A DNA stretch of 64,000 nucleotides from Breoghania sp. GTDB lineage: Bacteria > Pseudomonadota > Alphaproteobacteria > Rhizobiales > Stappiaceae. The translations under genes were made by a program, and so were the position numbers. The DNA lies in NCBI RefSeq assembly GCF_030066895.1, contig NZ_JASJAV010000016.1, positions 87,009 through 151,008 of the forward strand, given 5' to 3'. The notes below the pieces were generated by a model, which was given only the letters and a program-made list of their open reading frames with translations, searched no databases and had not been told where the DNA came from. Shown one piece after another: positions 43,384 through 54,432 of the stretch. Numbering within the stretch: the stretch's first letter is position 1; every line of letters begins with the position of its first letter.

Positions 43384-44943
43384 TTAGAACAGGCTGAGCG
43401 GAGCCTGATCGGCCTGCGAGGCCAGCGAAAGAGCGGTCTAAGACAGCTGCTGACGGGTCTGCAGGGCCAGCATGTTCGCCGTTTCCTCGTTGCCATCGGC
43501 CAGCACCAGGTTGTCGGCGCCGGTCTCCAGCGTATTCATCATCGCCGTCGTGAAGTCCTGACGATTTTCCACGACGGAGAGGTTCGAACCAAAGGTGGAC
43601 GATTGCGAACGGACCGTGTTGATCGCATCCTTCACCGAGGTCAGCAACGCATCGATATTGGTGTCGCTATCCAGATCTTCCGCCTCGATATCGGCCAGAC
43701 CCAGAGTGCCGGCGTTGATCGTCTCGCCGTCCTTGGTCTGGATGTCGATGGTGGAAGTGCCGATCTCGTTGAAGGTGATCGTCAGGTCGTCACCGCGCAG
43801 CAGATTGATGCCGTTGTAGGAAGCATCATCCGAGAGCTTGTCGAGCTGGTCACGCAGTTCGTTGAACTGATCGGCCAGGGTCGGCGCGCACATCGTCGCC
43901 GTCGATGGTCGTGGTGCCGGTGGACCCGTCAATGGTCGTACCGAAGGAGTTGACGCCGGTCACGATCAGATCCTGCGTCGACTGGTTTTCCAGACGAAGC
44001 GTGCCATCATCGTTCGACGCACGAACCTTGTCGTCAAGCGGGGTGTTGGCGTTGATCTCGGTAACCAGTTCGTCGACGGTCTTGGCTTCGACGTTGGTGA
44101 GCGATTCCGCGCCGCCGGACAGGCCACAGAGTCGGAAGAGCCCGCCAGGGTTTCGGCAACGTTCGAGACGGCAACCGAAGCGGTGTTGCTCGAAGACGCC
44201 GTATCGGCCGTCAGTACGAGTTCACCACCGCTGGTGGAGGCCGCGATGCCCAGGCTTTCCGCATCGAAGAGCGTGTTCAATGCATCGGCCAGCTCGGTAG
44301 ACGTAATCGCTTCCACGTCGGCGACGTCAAAGGTCACGGCAGTGCCGCCATCAAGCGTCAACGACAGAGTATCGGCATCCGAAGCGGTGATCGCGACGGT
44401 CTGCGCCGTGCCGCCATCGAGCGAGACGTCGAAGTTCAGCGTACCGGCGTAAGAGTCTTCGGCCGCGCTGTCGAAGTCGAGGGCTGCGAAGCCCGAACCC
44501 GTGAAGGTACCGGTCGCCTTGGTCAGGGCCGTATCGACGGCCGTGGTGCCGACGGAACCACCGGACAGAGACAGGGTCTCGGTGCCGGCCGGGCTGGAAC
44601 CCACGTCAACCGTGTAGGACGCGGTCTCGAAGGACTTGTCCTGACGGGCCTGACGCAGGGTGGATTGCATCGACTCGAGCGTGTTGGTGATCGACGTCAG
44701 ACCGTTATCCGCAGCCTCAAGCGTCTTGATGCCGCTGGACATGGAGTCCATCAGCGAATCGAGATCGCCCGCACGCGATTGTAGCGAGAAAGAGGTGAAG
44801 AAGTTGGTCGGATTGCCGAGCGCCGAGTTGACCTTCTTGCCGGTGGCAAGACGGTTCTGGGTCGTAGCCATCAGGTCAGCAGTGTTCTGCAGGGAGAGCA
44901 GGTTTTGACGGACGCCGGAGGAGAGAATGATGTCAGATATTAC
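43384..44943 (-). pseudogene. Flagellin 2, start codon lost and multiply broken
   Basis: A close paralogue of flagellin 1. The N-terminus (ISDIILSSGVRQNLLSLQNTADL) is preceded by GTA (44943) five bases after AAGGA, where a GTG start would fit. Frameshifts occur near 44130 and 43885 (an extra C in ADLADQFN), and TAG at 43438-43440 interrupts QQLS-TALSLASQADQAPLSLF. The central domain closely follows flagellin 1, so the pair arose by duplication. Confidence 0.92.
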
Positions 44944-45517
44944 AGTTTTCCTTGTTCTGGAAACAGAGCACCCGTTCTGGGTGAACGCGAGGAACTTAAG
45001 TTTTAGATCTTAACGAAAAGTAAAAAATCATACGATACGTTAAGTAATATGCAACACTAATGTCATTTATTACACTTTTTATTAGGACCTGAATCGGCTA
45101 ATAATTTTTTATTTTTCACTATTTACGGTTCTTTGATTTCTTACAATTTGTTTATTTATTAAAATAAATTGATTCATAATACTTCCATAGCCCATAAAAG
45201 GAGGTATATCCCGGGGTAGTTCCCCCTCCCGCACGCGACACCTTCGCGCAAAGCTTCGCCCTCACCTCCCGCACGAACGCGGTCGAGGCGGCTCAATTGA
45301 CCACGTGGAAAGGTCGGTATCGCAGGAAAAGCGGAAAAGACGCAGCGCCCTCCTCCGACTCATCGTGCGACGAGCGCGCTCGTAAGGCTTGGCGGGCAGC
45401 TACAGACAGAGAAACGGGCGCGCCGGGGAGGAAACCTCTCCCAGGCATGCCCGTCGGATCGGCACGGCATATGGTTCAGGGGCGCCGCTTCGCTTGCGAC
45501 ACCCGTACAGAGCCTTG
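44944..45517. other. AT-rich intergenic region upstream of flagellin 2
   Basis: About 570 bp without a gene; 44990-45190 is strongly AT-rich. On the minus strand 45050-45065 reads TGACATTAGTGTTGCA, which differs from a sigma-54 promoter mainly in GG to GA at -24. The right half is GC-rich with no recognisable frame. Confidence 0.45.
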
Positions 45518-47026
45518 CTACAGGCAGTTCGACAGCAAGAGCTGAAAGGTAATGGCTGTCGTCTGGTAACTGATCTCCATCATCGACTGGAGTTGCAGCA
45601 CCTGCGCGGCGACCTCGTTGGCATCGATGCCTTCGATGTCCTCCACGGCGGTCACCAACGAGTTCTGCGTGGTCGTATGGCGCTCATCCACCCGCTGGAC
45701 GGCGAGATGGGTGGTGGCCAGCTCCATCTCGATCTTCTCGATCCCGGAAGTTTGCCCGCCCGTATTTTGCAGCTGAGTGCGCGAGCGTTCGGCCATGGCC
45801 GTATAGAAGGCATGGTCCTCCTCGCTCTCGTCAGAGAAGTCGGCCGCCACAAAGGCTGCGATCGACTGCACCACCTCGCGAATGCCGTCCTCGTTGGCGC
45901 GCACGCCGTAATTCACGGTGAACGTAATTCACGGTGAAATTGTCATCGATCACCGCGCTCGACCCGGATCGCGGGTCGGCAACCGTCTGATCGCCCACAT
46001 ACCAGGCGACCGTGTCGGCACTGCCGTCGCGCGTCGCCGTGGCCGTGTTGTAGGGAGGCCCGTCGACACGGTCGACCACCTTGCCTTGATAGGTATCGAA
46101 GAAGGTCTCCGAAGCCCGCATATGCGAGGCGGCTTTCAACTCGCTGCCGGCCTTTTCCGCCAACGCCTCGTCGAGCGCGATCTGGAAGTTCGCGTCCGTA
46201 TCGGCGGAGGTTGCCCTCAATTCGAAGCCGTTATTCTCGCCCGCACTTTCGGCAACGTGCAATTCGATGGTGGTCTGCGTGCCATCGGGAAGGTCCAGAT
46301 AGACCTTGATCGTCTACCCCACCTCCGGCTGACCGGCAAAATCGATATCCTGGCTGGCTGGCGGACCGGCCGTGTAGGTCGTCGTGACGTTTGTAAGATC
46401 GGAGGTGACGTCGGCGATCTTGAAGCCGAAATCGTGCGTCCCGTCCTCCGCCAGCGTCACGGTCGTGCCGGCGAGTGTATTGGTCAGCCGCCCGTTGTCG
46501 AGCCAACCGGCATCGGCCTGGACATATTCGACGATCACCTGCGTGAGCCCCGCATGGATCAGATCGCCGTCCATGATCAGGTCGTAGTCGGCCACGGGCG
46601 CACTATCGACCTTGGCGCCGCCATAGAGCTGACGGCCGCCGACATCGCTGTTGAGCAGCCCGAGCATTCCACCAGCGAGACCTTGGCGGAAGTCTGACTG
46701 TTCGTCCCCCCGTCGGCCTGCTGCACGAAATTGTTGGGATCGATGGCGGTGCGCGCTTCCGACCGGATCTCGTCCATGCGTGCGATGGTCTGGTCGAGCA
46801 CGTTCATCCGCAGATCGACGAAATCGATCGTCGACTGATAGGACTCTACCTCGCCCATCCGCTGCTTCAACGACAGATCCAGGCTGCGGTTCAGACCGAG
46901 CCCCGCATAGGTCGTGGAATTCTTCTGCGTGGAAAGCTGACGCTGCAGATCGTCGAAGGTCGACCGCATCTGAGTGAGCTGGTCGATCAGCGAGGAATTT
47001 TTGAAGAAAACGGTGTTAACGGCCAT
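45518..47026 (-). pseudogene. flgL: FlgL hook-filament junction protein, multiply broken
   Basis: ATG 47026 starts MAVNTVFFKNSSLIDQLTQMRSTFDDL, 8 bp after flgK. The frame shifts near 46670, TAG at 46314-46316 replaces a probable Gln (EVG-stop-TIKVYLDLPDG), and a 16-bp tandem duplication at 45907-45938 shifts the frame before the C-terminus (NYGVRANEDGIREVVQSI; VAAQVLQLQSMMEISYQTTA). FlgL joins FlgK to the filament. Confidence 0.9.
45907..45938. repeat. 16-bp perfect tandem duplication in flgL
   Basis: CGTAATTCACGGTGAA occurs twice without spacer and shifts the flgL frame; deleting one copy rejoins DDNFTVNYGVRAN. Confidence 0.95.
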
Positions 47027-47034
47027 GATGCGCC

Positions 47035-48915
47035 TCACGCATTCATCAGAACATCGAACAGTTCGCGAACGGCGGTCATCACCCGGGCATTGGATGTGTA
47101 GGCGTTCTGCAACTGTATGAGCCGGGCGAGTTCCTCATCCATGTTGACGGCGGAGGAGTCGTCGAGCCGGTCCTTCAGATTGTTGGTGACGACCTCCTGG
47201 CCCGACCGCGCACTCTCAAGGTTCGCCGCCTTGGCCGACTGCCGCCCGATCACCTCCGACAGATAGTCTGTGATCGTTCCGCTGAAGGGCGCAGTCGAGG
47301 TTTCCACCCCGGCCGCACTGTCGAAGTCAAAGGAGCTCTGCGTCAGCGCGTTCAGCATCGCCAGCGGCCGGGTCGAATCGCCGTCTTCCGTCGGCGTCGC
47401 GGTATCGAAGATCACCAGCCGCGAGATGTCGCTGAGAAGATCGGGATTGACCGAGATCCGCCCCGCATAGCCGACCTTCTGGTCGCGCCCTTCAAGCACA
47501 TCCGTATAGATCTCGCCGGACAAGCCGTCGATGAAGAAGGGTAATGCCTCGCCCTCCCCCGTCAGCCCCGTCGCCGTGACGATTGCATCGAGCCCTATAA
47601 TGGTGGAGGTGGTGCCTCCGTCATCGACAAAGCTGAACACCGACACGGTATTGGAGACGGTGAAACCCGCCGCGGTCAGAGCCGCCTGCATCTGGGTCGC
47701 AGCCGCCGCGTTGCCGCCGGAGAAATCGATGCCGTAGACGGTGTCGTTCGGATCGGCGGTGGCGGTGTCGTCCAGAGGAAGTTGCGTGGCGTCATCGACG
47801 CGCAGAAAGCTGATGGTCTGCTCGTCGCCCGACCCCGCATCCGTATAAGGTCAGCGTGACCTTGTTGCCCGACTGCAGCGCGGCCAGATCGACCTCAAGT
47901 CCCTGCTGGGGCAAGATCGCGCCCGCGTCCGTGCTTTCCACCGTGTAGCTGGACAATGCCAGCGACATCTGGCTGGCAAACTCGTCGAGCTGGTCCTGAA
48001 TCTTCCACCAGATAGTCGTCGCGCAGATCCACCAGCGCGCCCAGCGTGCCGAACGTGACGCCATTGGTGGCGATCATGTCGATGGCGGAGCCGCCCGGCA
48101 TCACCAGCGTCAGCGTGCCGGCACTGCTTAGTGCGGGATCCTCGTCCCACTGGGCTTCGGCCGAAATCGTCGAGCGCCCGTCGAAACACAGTTCGGAGGC
48201 GTAGACATCCAGCAACGGCAGGCCGTTCTGGGTATAGAGCCGGACCGAACCGTTCTCGTCGTTGCGGATGTTCAGATCGATAAAACCCGACAGCTCATCC
48301 AGATTGCGATCGCGCTCATCCTCCAGATCAGCGACCGACTTGCCGCCCGACTGCTACGACACGATCTGGTCGTTGGGATCGTCGATCGTAGATGATGAGC
48401 TGATTGATCCAGTCGACCGTGTCGCCGATCGAGGTTCCCACCTGCTGCCGCAGCTCCTGGACGGAGGATGTGGCGCTGTTCAGTTCAGACGCCAGCGCCT
48501 GCGCGCTCTGCACCACCTGCAAGCGAGTCGTGTAGTCCTCGGGCGAGGTAGTCAGCGCCGACAGATCGGAGACGAACTGGGTTCATCAGTTCACTGAGCG
48601 AGCCCGAATCCTCGAGCGAGCCGAGCAACTCGTCGACGCGCGAGGAATAGGTCGCCATCATGTCCGCATAGGACATGTCCGCATTGGCGTCGCGTTATTG
48701 CCGCTGAACGTTCTCATCAAGACTGCGCGTGATCTCATCGGACACCACGTCGATAACCTGGCCGTTGCTGCCATAGGCCAACCGAGGCCTGGACACTCTT
48801 CTTGGTGTAGCCGACCAGTATCCGCACTGGCGATATTGGCCAACGTCACATCCAGCTGCCGCTGGCTGTAACTGAGATCGTAAAGAGCGGTATTGAGCGC
48901 CGAACTCAGACCCAT
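47035..48915 (-). pseudogene. flgK: FlgK hook-filament junction protein, multiply broken
   Basis: ATG 48915 opens MGLSSALNTALYDLSYSQRQLDV; the frame breaks near 48825, 48780, 48705, 48585, 48395, 48005 and 47850, and TAG near 48355 replaces Gln. The last 220 codons (to LARLIQLQNAYTSNARVMTAVRELFDVLMNA) are open. At more than one lesion per 300 bp it is among the most degraded genes here. Confidence 0.9.
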
Positions 48916-48969
48916 GGTACAACCGTCCTGACGAAAGGGTTATATGGAGCCGCCGGTCATAGGTCCCAA

Positions 48970-50334
48970 TTACCGGACCATGTTGAGGGCTTCCTGCAGC
49001 ATCTCCTCGCCGGAGGTGACAATGCGGGTATTCGCCGAATAGGCCTGGTGGGTGATGATCAGCTTGGAGAACTCGTCGGCGATATCGGTGTTCGACGCCT
49101 CCAGGGCATTACCCACGACGGAGCCGGTCGCGCTGTAGAGAGGCTCGCCGGAATCCGTGGTCCAGGCGAAGGCACCGCCGTCCAGGCGCTCAAGCCGGTT
49201 GTCGGCCTCGAACGAGGCGATCGAGATCTCGTAGAGATCGCGCGTCTGGCCGTTATTGTAGGTGGTCACGATCCGGCCGGCCGAGGAGATCTGTACGCCA
49301 GTCTGCTCGCCGGAGGCATAACCGTCCTGCGACAGCGTCTTGACCTTCACCGAGCCGTTGGGATCGGCGTACTGGGTCAGACTGTTGGAACCGTAGGTGA
49401 ACAGCACGTCTCCAGCGTCATTGCCGTCCACCTTCAGGTTGGAGATGGTGATGTTGCTGGCCGCCGGAGAGAGGAACGATCCGTCGGAGTCGAACGTGAA
49501 CTGCTGCACGTGCGTCCAGACGGGATCGGTGCCGGTGGCATCCGCATCGGTCAGATAATAGAGCTCCCACTGAGCGTCCTGCGGCACGGAGGAATCCGCG
49601 TTCTGCGACTTCGCCCAGCGCATCTGCACGTTCACGGGCGAGCCGTTGTCGTCGTAGATCGTGATGGCCTCACCGGCCAGAGACGTCTGCAAGAAGGCCG
49701 TTTCATCGGCCGCAGTAATGTCATCGCCCGGCGTGATCTAGCTGTCCAGCAGCTCGGAGCCCGTCACGGTCGTATCGGCATTCGCGGTCAACGGATACGT
49801 CGGCAGGTTCGCGCGATATTCAATCTCAGTCGTCGCATTCGCTGCCAGGAAGTCGTTGCTGATCTGAATCAGCTCCGGCACGGTACCTGTCACGTTGCCG
49901 GTCGTCTCGTCGATCGAACTGCCGAACAGATAGTAGCCGGCACCGTTGACGAGATAACCTTACTCGTTGATCTCGAAATCGCCGCGACGCGTATAGACGT
50001 TGTCGCCGGAGAAGATCGAACGCCCGTCGGTCTCGCCCACCTTCGACTGCACGACGAAATAGCCGTCGCCGTTGATCGCCATGAAGGTGTCGATATCGGA
50101 ACGCTGAATGTCACCGACAATTTCGTTCGTCGCCCGCGAATTCGACGTCACCGTACCCGCAATCTGCGTGGTCTGATCGTTGCCGCCGCTGGCGACGAGA
50201 TCAGCGAAGCTGCTGTCCAGGCGCTTGTAGCCGACGGTCTGGGAGTTGGCGATGTTGCCCGAGATATTCTCAAGCGCATAGGACTGCGCTTGCAGCCCCG
50301 AGATTGCAGCATTGATGGCACCGTAGATGCCCAT
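48970..50334 (-). pseudogene. flgE: FlgE hook protein with two nonsense codons
   Basis: Unlike its neighbours the frame is continuous from ATG 50334 (GAGGAG) to TAA 48970, 454 codons, except for TAA near 49963 (INE-stop-GYLVN) and TAG near 49738 (LDS-stop-ITPGDD, CAG expected). N-terminus GAINAAISGLQAQSYALENISGNIANSQTVGYKR and C-terminus SKLIITHQAYSANTRIVTSGEEML are standard hook motifs. A sigma-54 promoter lies 60 bp upstream; flgK and flgL follow. Confidence 0.93.
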
Positions 50335-50393
50335 CGACTTCTCCTCACGAGTGATCGCTAGTCAGCGAGGGGTACAAAAACTCGAACCCTTCA

Positions 50394-50410
50394 TCGCAAC
50401 GCCCGTGCCA
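50394..50410 (-). promoter_or_regulatory. Sigma-54 promoter of the flgE operon
   Basis: On the minus strand TGGCACGGGCGTTGCGA matches TGGCACG-N4-TTGC exactly, about 60 bp before the flgE start. It is the best sigma-54 site in the window, still intact before a dead operon. Confidence 0.85.
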
Positions 50411-50646
50411 AGTCGAAAAAAGTGCGCCTGGTTCCCGCAATCTCAACGTATTAGGCGTGTTCAGTGGTTTTTTTATCCTGGCTTCAACCGGGACAAACGT
50501 GCCGCCTTCAGGCAAACGTTGCCGGGCGGGCGGTAAGTTTTGACGTCGAAAATGACCCTGCGGCTTGGCGACGCCGCCGGTTGCGGCTTGTGCTCCGCCG
50601 ACCCTTCCAATGTCAGAACAGCCACCCTCAACATCAGAACACCCGA

Positions 50647-51507
50647 ATGCGTTTCGAAGGCACTGCCAACTACGTCGCGACCGAGGATCTTGCGCATTGC
50701 CGTGAATGCGGCCATCGCCCTGGAACGACCGTTGCTGGTCAAGGGCGAGCCGGGAACGGACAAGATCGTTCTAGCCAAGGAAGTTGCCGCAGCTCTCGAT
50801 GCACCGCTGATCGAATAGCACGTCAAGTCGACCACCAAGACGCAACAGGGTCTTTATGAATATGACGCGGTCTCGCGCCTGCGCGACAGCCAGCTCGGCG
50901 ACAAGCGCGTCCACGACATCAAGGATTACATCAGGCGCGGCAAGCTGTGGAACGCCTTCGTCTCCGAGCGCCGCCCCGTCCTCCTCATCGACGAGATCGG
51001 CAAGGCCGACATCGAATTCCCCAACGATCTGCTGCTCGAACTCGACCGCATGGAGCTCCACGTCTACGAGACGGGCGAGACGATCCGCGCAGAAGTCCGT
51101 CCGCTGGTGATCATCACCTCCAACAACGAGAAGGACCTGCCGGACGCCTTCCTGCGCCGCTGCTTCTTCCACTACATCAAGTTCCCCGACGACGAGACCA
51201 TGCGCGAGATCGTCGAGATTCATTTTCCGGGCCTGAAGGGCATGCTGCTGCGCGAGGCACTGTCGCTCTTCTATTGTCGCTCTTCTATGAGGTGCGCGAG
51301 GTGCCGGGGCTAAAGAAGAAGCCGTCGACCTCGGAGCTGCTCGACTGGATCAAGCTTCTGGTCAACGAGGACATCGACCCCGAGACGCTGAAACAGCGCG
51401 ACGCCTCAAAGCTGATCCCGCTGCTGCACGGCGCCCTGCTAAAGAACGAGCAGGACGTTCATCTGTTCGAGCGCCTCGCCTTCATAGCGCGCCGTCAGGG
51501 ACGCTAA
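50647..51507 (+). pseudogene. MoxR-family AAA+ ATPase, broken
   Basis: ATG 50647 starts MRFEGTANYVATEDL, then an extra base shifts the frame. Walker A reads GEPGTDKI instead of GEPGTGKT (two transitions). TAG at 50817-50819 replaces the Trp of IEWHVKSTTK. Walker B reads LLIDEIGKAD. A 14-bp tandem duplication at 51261-51288 shifts the frame again before VPGLKKKPSTSELLDW, and the C-terminus is intact. MoxR proteins act as chaperones with VWA partners; the broken VWA gene at 57.1 kb is its likely partner. Confidence 0.9.
51261..51288. repeat. 14-bp perfect tandem duplication in moxR
   Basis: TGTCGCTCTTCTAT occurs twice without spacer; removing one copy rejoins LSLFYEVREVPGL. Confidence 0.95.
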
Positions 51508-51510
51508 GCA

Positions 51511-52047
51511 ATGCGCCGAAGCCCCCTGTCGCTCATTGCCGCACTCCTCTGCACGCTCGCACTTCCCGCGGTGGCACTCGTGAGCGGCACCCGCCCGGCG
51601 GCGGCCGACGAAGGCTGGCGTCAGGATTTCGGCAGCCTGTCCCACTATACCGGCCTCACCTGCCCCGACCGCATCGGCGCGCTGGAGCGTTTCGAGGTCG
51701 CGGGCACGACCGCCACCATGCTGGCGAGCTGTACCTACCGCGCCGGCGAAATCTACGTCGTGGTGCAGCTTTGGGAGCAGGGACACCTCAAGCACGTGCT
51801 GGAGGATTACCGCAACCGGTTCAAGCGGATCGGCTTCAAGCAGGTCGCAGGCACGAGCGTCACCTCACGCGGGCTGACATTCGTCGTCGGCCATGACGGC
51901 AAGATGCAGCGTCGCGAGACGATCTGGCCGCTGTCCATCGGTCAGCGCGGCCTGATCTTGTGGATGAACTATGCCCATCCCGTCGACAACGAGACGATAA
52001 TGATGGCCTATACTGACATGGTGGATCTGCTGCGCACCATGAAATGA
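51511..52047 (+). CDS. Exported protein of unknown function
   Basis: Intact 178-residue frame 3 bp after the moxR stop. A signal peptide (LIAALLCTLALPAVALVSG, cut near AAADE) precedes a soluble domain with two Cys residues (LTCPDRIG; LASCTYRAG). No family recognised. It may once have formed an operon with moxR and sixA. Confidence 0.65.
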   Translation: MRRSPLSLIAALLCTLALPAVALVSGTRPAAADEGWRQDFGSLSHYTGLTCPDRIGALERFEVAGTTATMLASCTYRAGEIYVVVQLWEQGHLKHVLEDYRNRFKRIGFKQVAGTSVTSRGLTFVVGHDGKMQRRETIWPLSIGQRGLILWMNYAHPVDNETIMMAYTDMVDLLRTMK

Positions 52048-52072
52048 CGGCATGCCCGAAGAGAGACAGCCT

Positions 52073-52606
52073 ATGCCGCGTCTGATGCTCCTGCGCCATG
52101 CCAAATCCTCCTGGGCGGAGATGACGACTTCGGACTTCGAACGACCGCTCGCCTCTCGCGGGCAGAGAAACGCGCCCCTGATGGGCCGCTACATGGAAAC
52201 CAACGCACTCCTGCCGGACCGGGTTCTGTGTTCCTCCGCACTCAGAGCCCGCCTGACCTTCTCCGGCCTCCTCCCCTTCTTCGACATCGATTTCGACACC
52301 CTCTTCCTGCGAGACATCTACGACACGCTTGATGACGACTACATGCCGCTGATCCGGCATCACGGCGGCAATGCACAGTCGCTCATGCTAATCGACCACA
52401 ATCCGGCGGCGATCCACGAGACGGCCCTCGCCCTCGTCCAGAACGGCACGCCGGAGGACATCAAACGTCTGGAGGAGGGCTTTCCCACCGCCACCCTCGC
52501 GGTGATCGACTTCGATTGCGAGGACTGGGACTCGCTCGAACCGCAATCGGGACGGCTGGTCGCCCTCATCAAACCGCGCGATCTGGAGGTAATGGTCGTC
52601 AGCTAG
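52073..52606 (+). CDS. sixA: SixA-type phosphohistidine phosphatase
   Basis: Open frame of 177 residues with the histidine-phosphatase motif LLRHAKSSW, the DFERPL segment and a second-His region. SixA removes phosphate from Hpt/phosphocarrier histidines. An ATG at 52052 is an alternative start. The usual GHNP around the second His reads DHNP and the usual RARET reads RARLT, so activity may be reduced. It overlaps nothing and is followed by a repeat element. Confidence 0.8.
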   Translation: MPRLMLLRHAKSSWAEMTTSDFERPLASRGQRNAPLMGRYMETNALLPDRVLCSSALRARLTFSGLLPFFDIDFDTLFLRDIYDTLDDDYMPLIRHHGGNAQSLMLIDHNPAAIHETALALVQNGTPEDIKRLEEGFPTATLAVIDFDCEDWDSLEPQSGRLVALIKPRDLEVMVVS

Positions 52607-52653
52607 GATCGGGGGCGGGATTGGGGCTAATCGAATGGCGACGCCCTCTCCGC

Positions 52654-52742
52654 CATCATCCCCCGGCAAAGTCCGGGGGATCCAGCACTCACCGCACATG
52701 CCGCTACCTGCTGGATTGCCCGGACAAAGCCGGGCAATGACC
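52654..52742. repeat. Palindromic intergenic element, copy 4
   Basis: CATCATCCCCCGGCAAAGTC and GGGGGATCCAGCACTC at the left, CTGGATTGCCCGGACAAAGC and GGGCAATGACC at the right. Very similar to copy 3, including the central CCGCACATGCCGCT-type spacer. Confidence 0.8.
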
Positions 52743-52944
52743 ACGATAGAGAAGTCGACGCACGGCAAACTTCGCCTCCGTCGAAGCCAGTCGGGCAGCT
52801 TCCATTTGCAGTGGGCCTTGCAAATTCCTACATCAGCGCAACAACCCTCGAGCGAACCATCGGGGACTTCAGATAAACTGGAACCATCGGTTCCGGCCTC
52901 AACGACGCGAGGAAGCCCCTTTCGAAACACCGGCTGGGCGACCG

Positions 52945-54432
52945 ATGCAACCCGATCGTGGAGTGATCCGGCCGTTGATCAAGCTGACCTCAATCGCCGA
53001 CGGGACACTGAACGCCTTCGATAATATCGTGGACGGAGCTCAGGCGCTTGCCATGCCCAATCTGCGCCTCGGCGTGACCGGCCTGTCGCGCGCGGGCAAG
53101 ACCGTCTTCATCACGGCACTGGTTCACAACCTCGTTCACGGCGGCCGCCTGCCCCTGTTTCAGATCGCAGCCGAAGGCCGCATCGCGCGTGCCTTTCTCC
53201 AGCCCCAGCCCGACGACACGGTGCCGCGCTTCGACTATGAAGCCCATGTCAACACACTGCTAGACGAACGTATCTGGCCGCAGTCGACCCGGCAGGTGTC
53301 CGAATTACGGCTGACCGTGGAATACGAATCCGCCACCTTCATGAAGATCATGCTGGGGCGCGGCACACTCAATCTCGATATCGTCGACTATCCCGGCGAA
53401 TGGCTGCTCGATCTACCCTTGCTCAACAAGAATTTCCGCACCTGGTCGCGCGAGGCGTTGGCGCTTGCCTCCGAGCCCGCACGCAAGGGGCTCGCCGCCC
53501 CCTGGCTGGATGCTTTGGCAAAGACCGATCCTCAGACGGAGGCAGACGAGACCCAGGCACGCGACCTGGCGGCCCGGTTCACCGCCTATCTCGGCGCCTG
53601 CCGCGATGACGACTACGCCCTTTCGCTGCTGCCCCCCGGCCGTTTCCTGATGCCCGGCGACATGGAAGGCTCGCCTGCGCTGACCTTCTGCCCGCTTGAT
53701 CTGGCAGACGGCACGTCCGCAAAACGCGGCAGTCTGGCGGCGATGATGGAGCGGCGGTTCGAAGCCTACAAGAAGCATGTGGTGCGCCCGTTCTTCCGCG
53801 AGCATTTCGCCCGGCTTGACCGGCAGATCGTGCTGGTCGATGCGCTGTCCGCACTGAACGCGGGCCCGGCGGCGGTGCGCGACCTGGAGGCGGCGCTGGC
53901 AGGGATCCTCTCCTGCTTCCGGCCGGGTCGCAATTCCTGGCTGTCGCACATTCTGGTTCACCGCATCGACCGCATCCTGTTTGCCGCCACCAAGGCCGAT
54001 CACCTCCACCACACCGACCACGACCGGCTGGAAGCCATTCTGGCCAAGCTGGTGGAAAAGGCCGTCGCGCGGGCCGAATTCGCCGGAGCCGAAGTCGAGG
54101 TATCGGCGCTGGCCGCAATACGCGCCACCCGCGAGGCGCAGGTACGCGAGGCGGGCGTGACCCTTCCCACCATTCTCGGCACGCCGCTGCCCGGCGAACG
54201 GCTGGAGGCGGAAACCTATGACGGGAACAGCGAGATCGCGCTCTTTCCCGGCGACCTGCCGGACGATCCGGCCGCGATCTACGAGCCCGCGCAAGGCCCC
54301 GCGCCCGATCTGCGTTTCATCCGTTTCCGCCCGCCCAAGCTGGAGCGCACGGCAGAGGGACTGACCCTGTCGCTGCCGCATATCCGGCTGGACCGGGCCC
54401 TGCAATTCCTCGTTGGAGACAAGCTCGCATGA
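52945..54432 (+). CDS. ycjX: YcjX-family P-loop NTPase
   Basis: Intact 495-residue protein with Walker A GLSRAGKTVFIT, a Walker-B-like segment LNLDIVDYPGEWLLDLPLL, and a C-terminal nucleotide-specificity region (LFAATKADHLHH). YcjX is a GTPase-like protein of unknown cellular role, usually paired with YcjF. The start may be ATG 52945 or a later GTG (52963). The stop overlaps the next ATG (ATGA). Confidence 0.9.
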   Translation: MQPDRGVIRPLIKLTSIADGTLNAFDNIVDGAQALAMPNLRLGVTGLSRAGKTVFITALVHNLVHGGRLPLFQIAAEGRIARAFLQPQPDDTVPRFDYEAHVNTLLDERIWPQSTRQVSELRLTVEYESATFMKIMLGRGTLNLDIVDYPGEWLLDLPLLNKNFRTWSREALALASEPARKGLAAPWLDALAKTDPQTEADETQARDLAARFTAYLGACRDDDYALSLLPPGRFLMPGDMEGSPALTFCPLDLADGTSAKRGSLAAMMERRFEAYKKHVVRPFFREHFARLDRQIVLVDALSALNAGPAAVRDLEAALAGILSCFRPGRNSWLSHILVHRIDRILFAATKADHLHHTDHDRLEAILAKLVEKAVARAEFAGAEVEVSALAAIRATREAQVREAGVTLPTILGTPLPGERLEAETYDGNSEIALFPGDLPDDPAAIYEPAQGPAPDLRFIRFRPPKLERTAEGLTLSLPHIRLDRALQFLVGDKLA

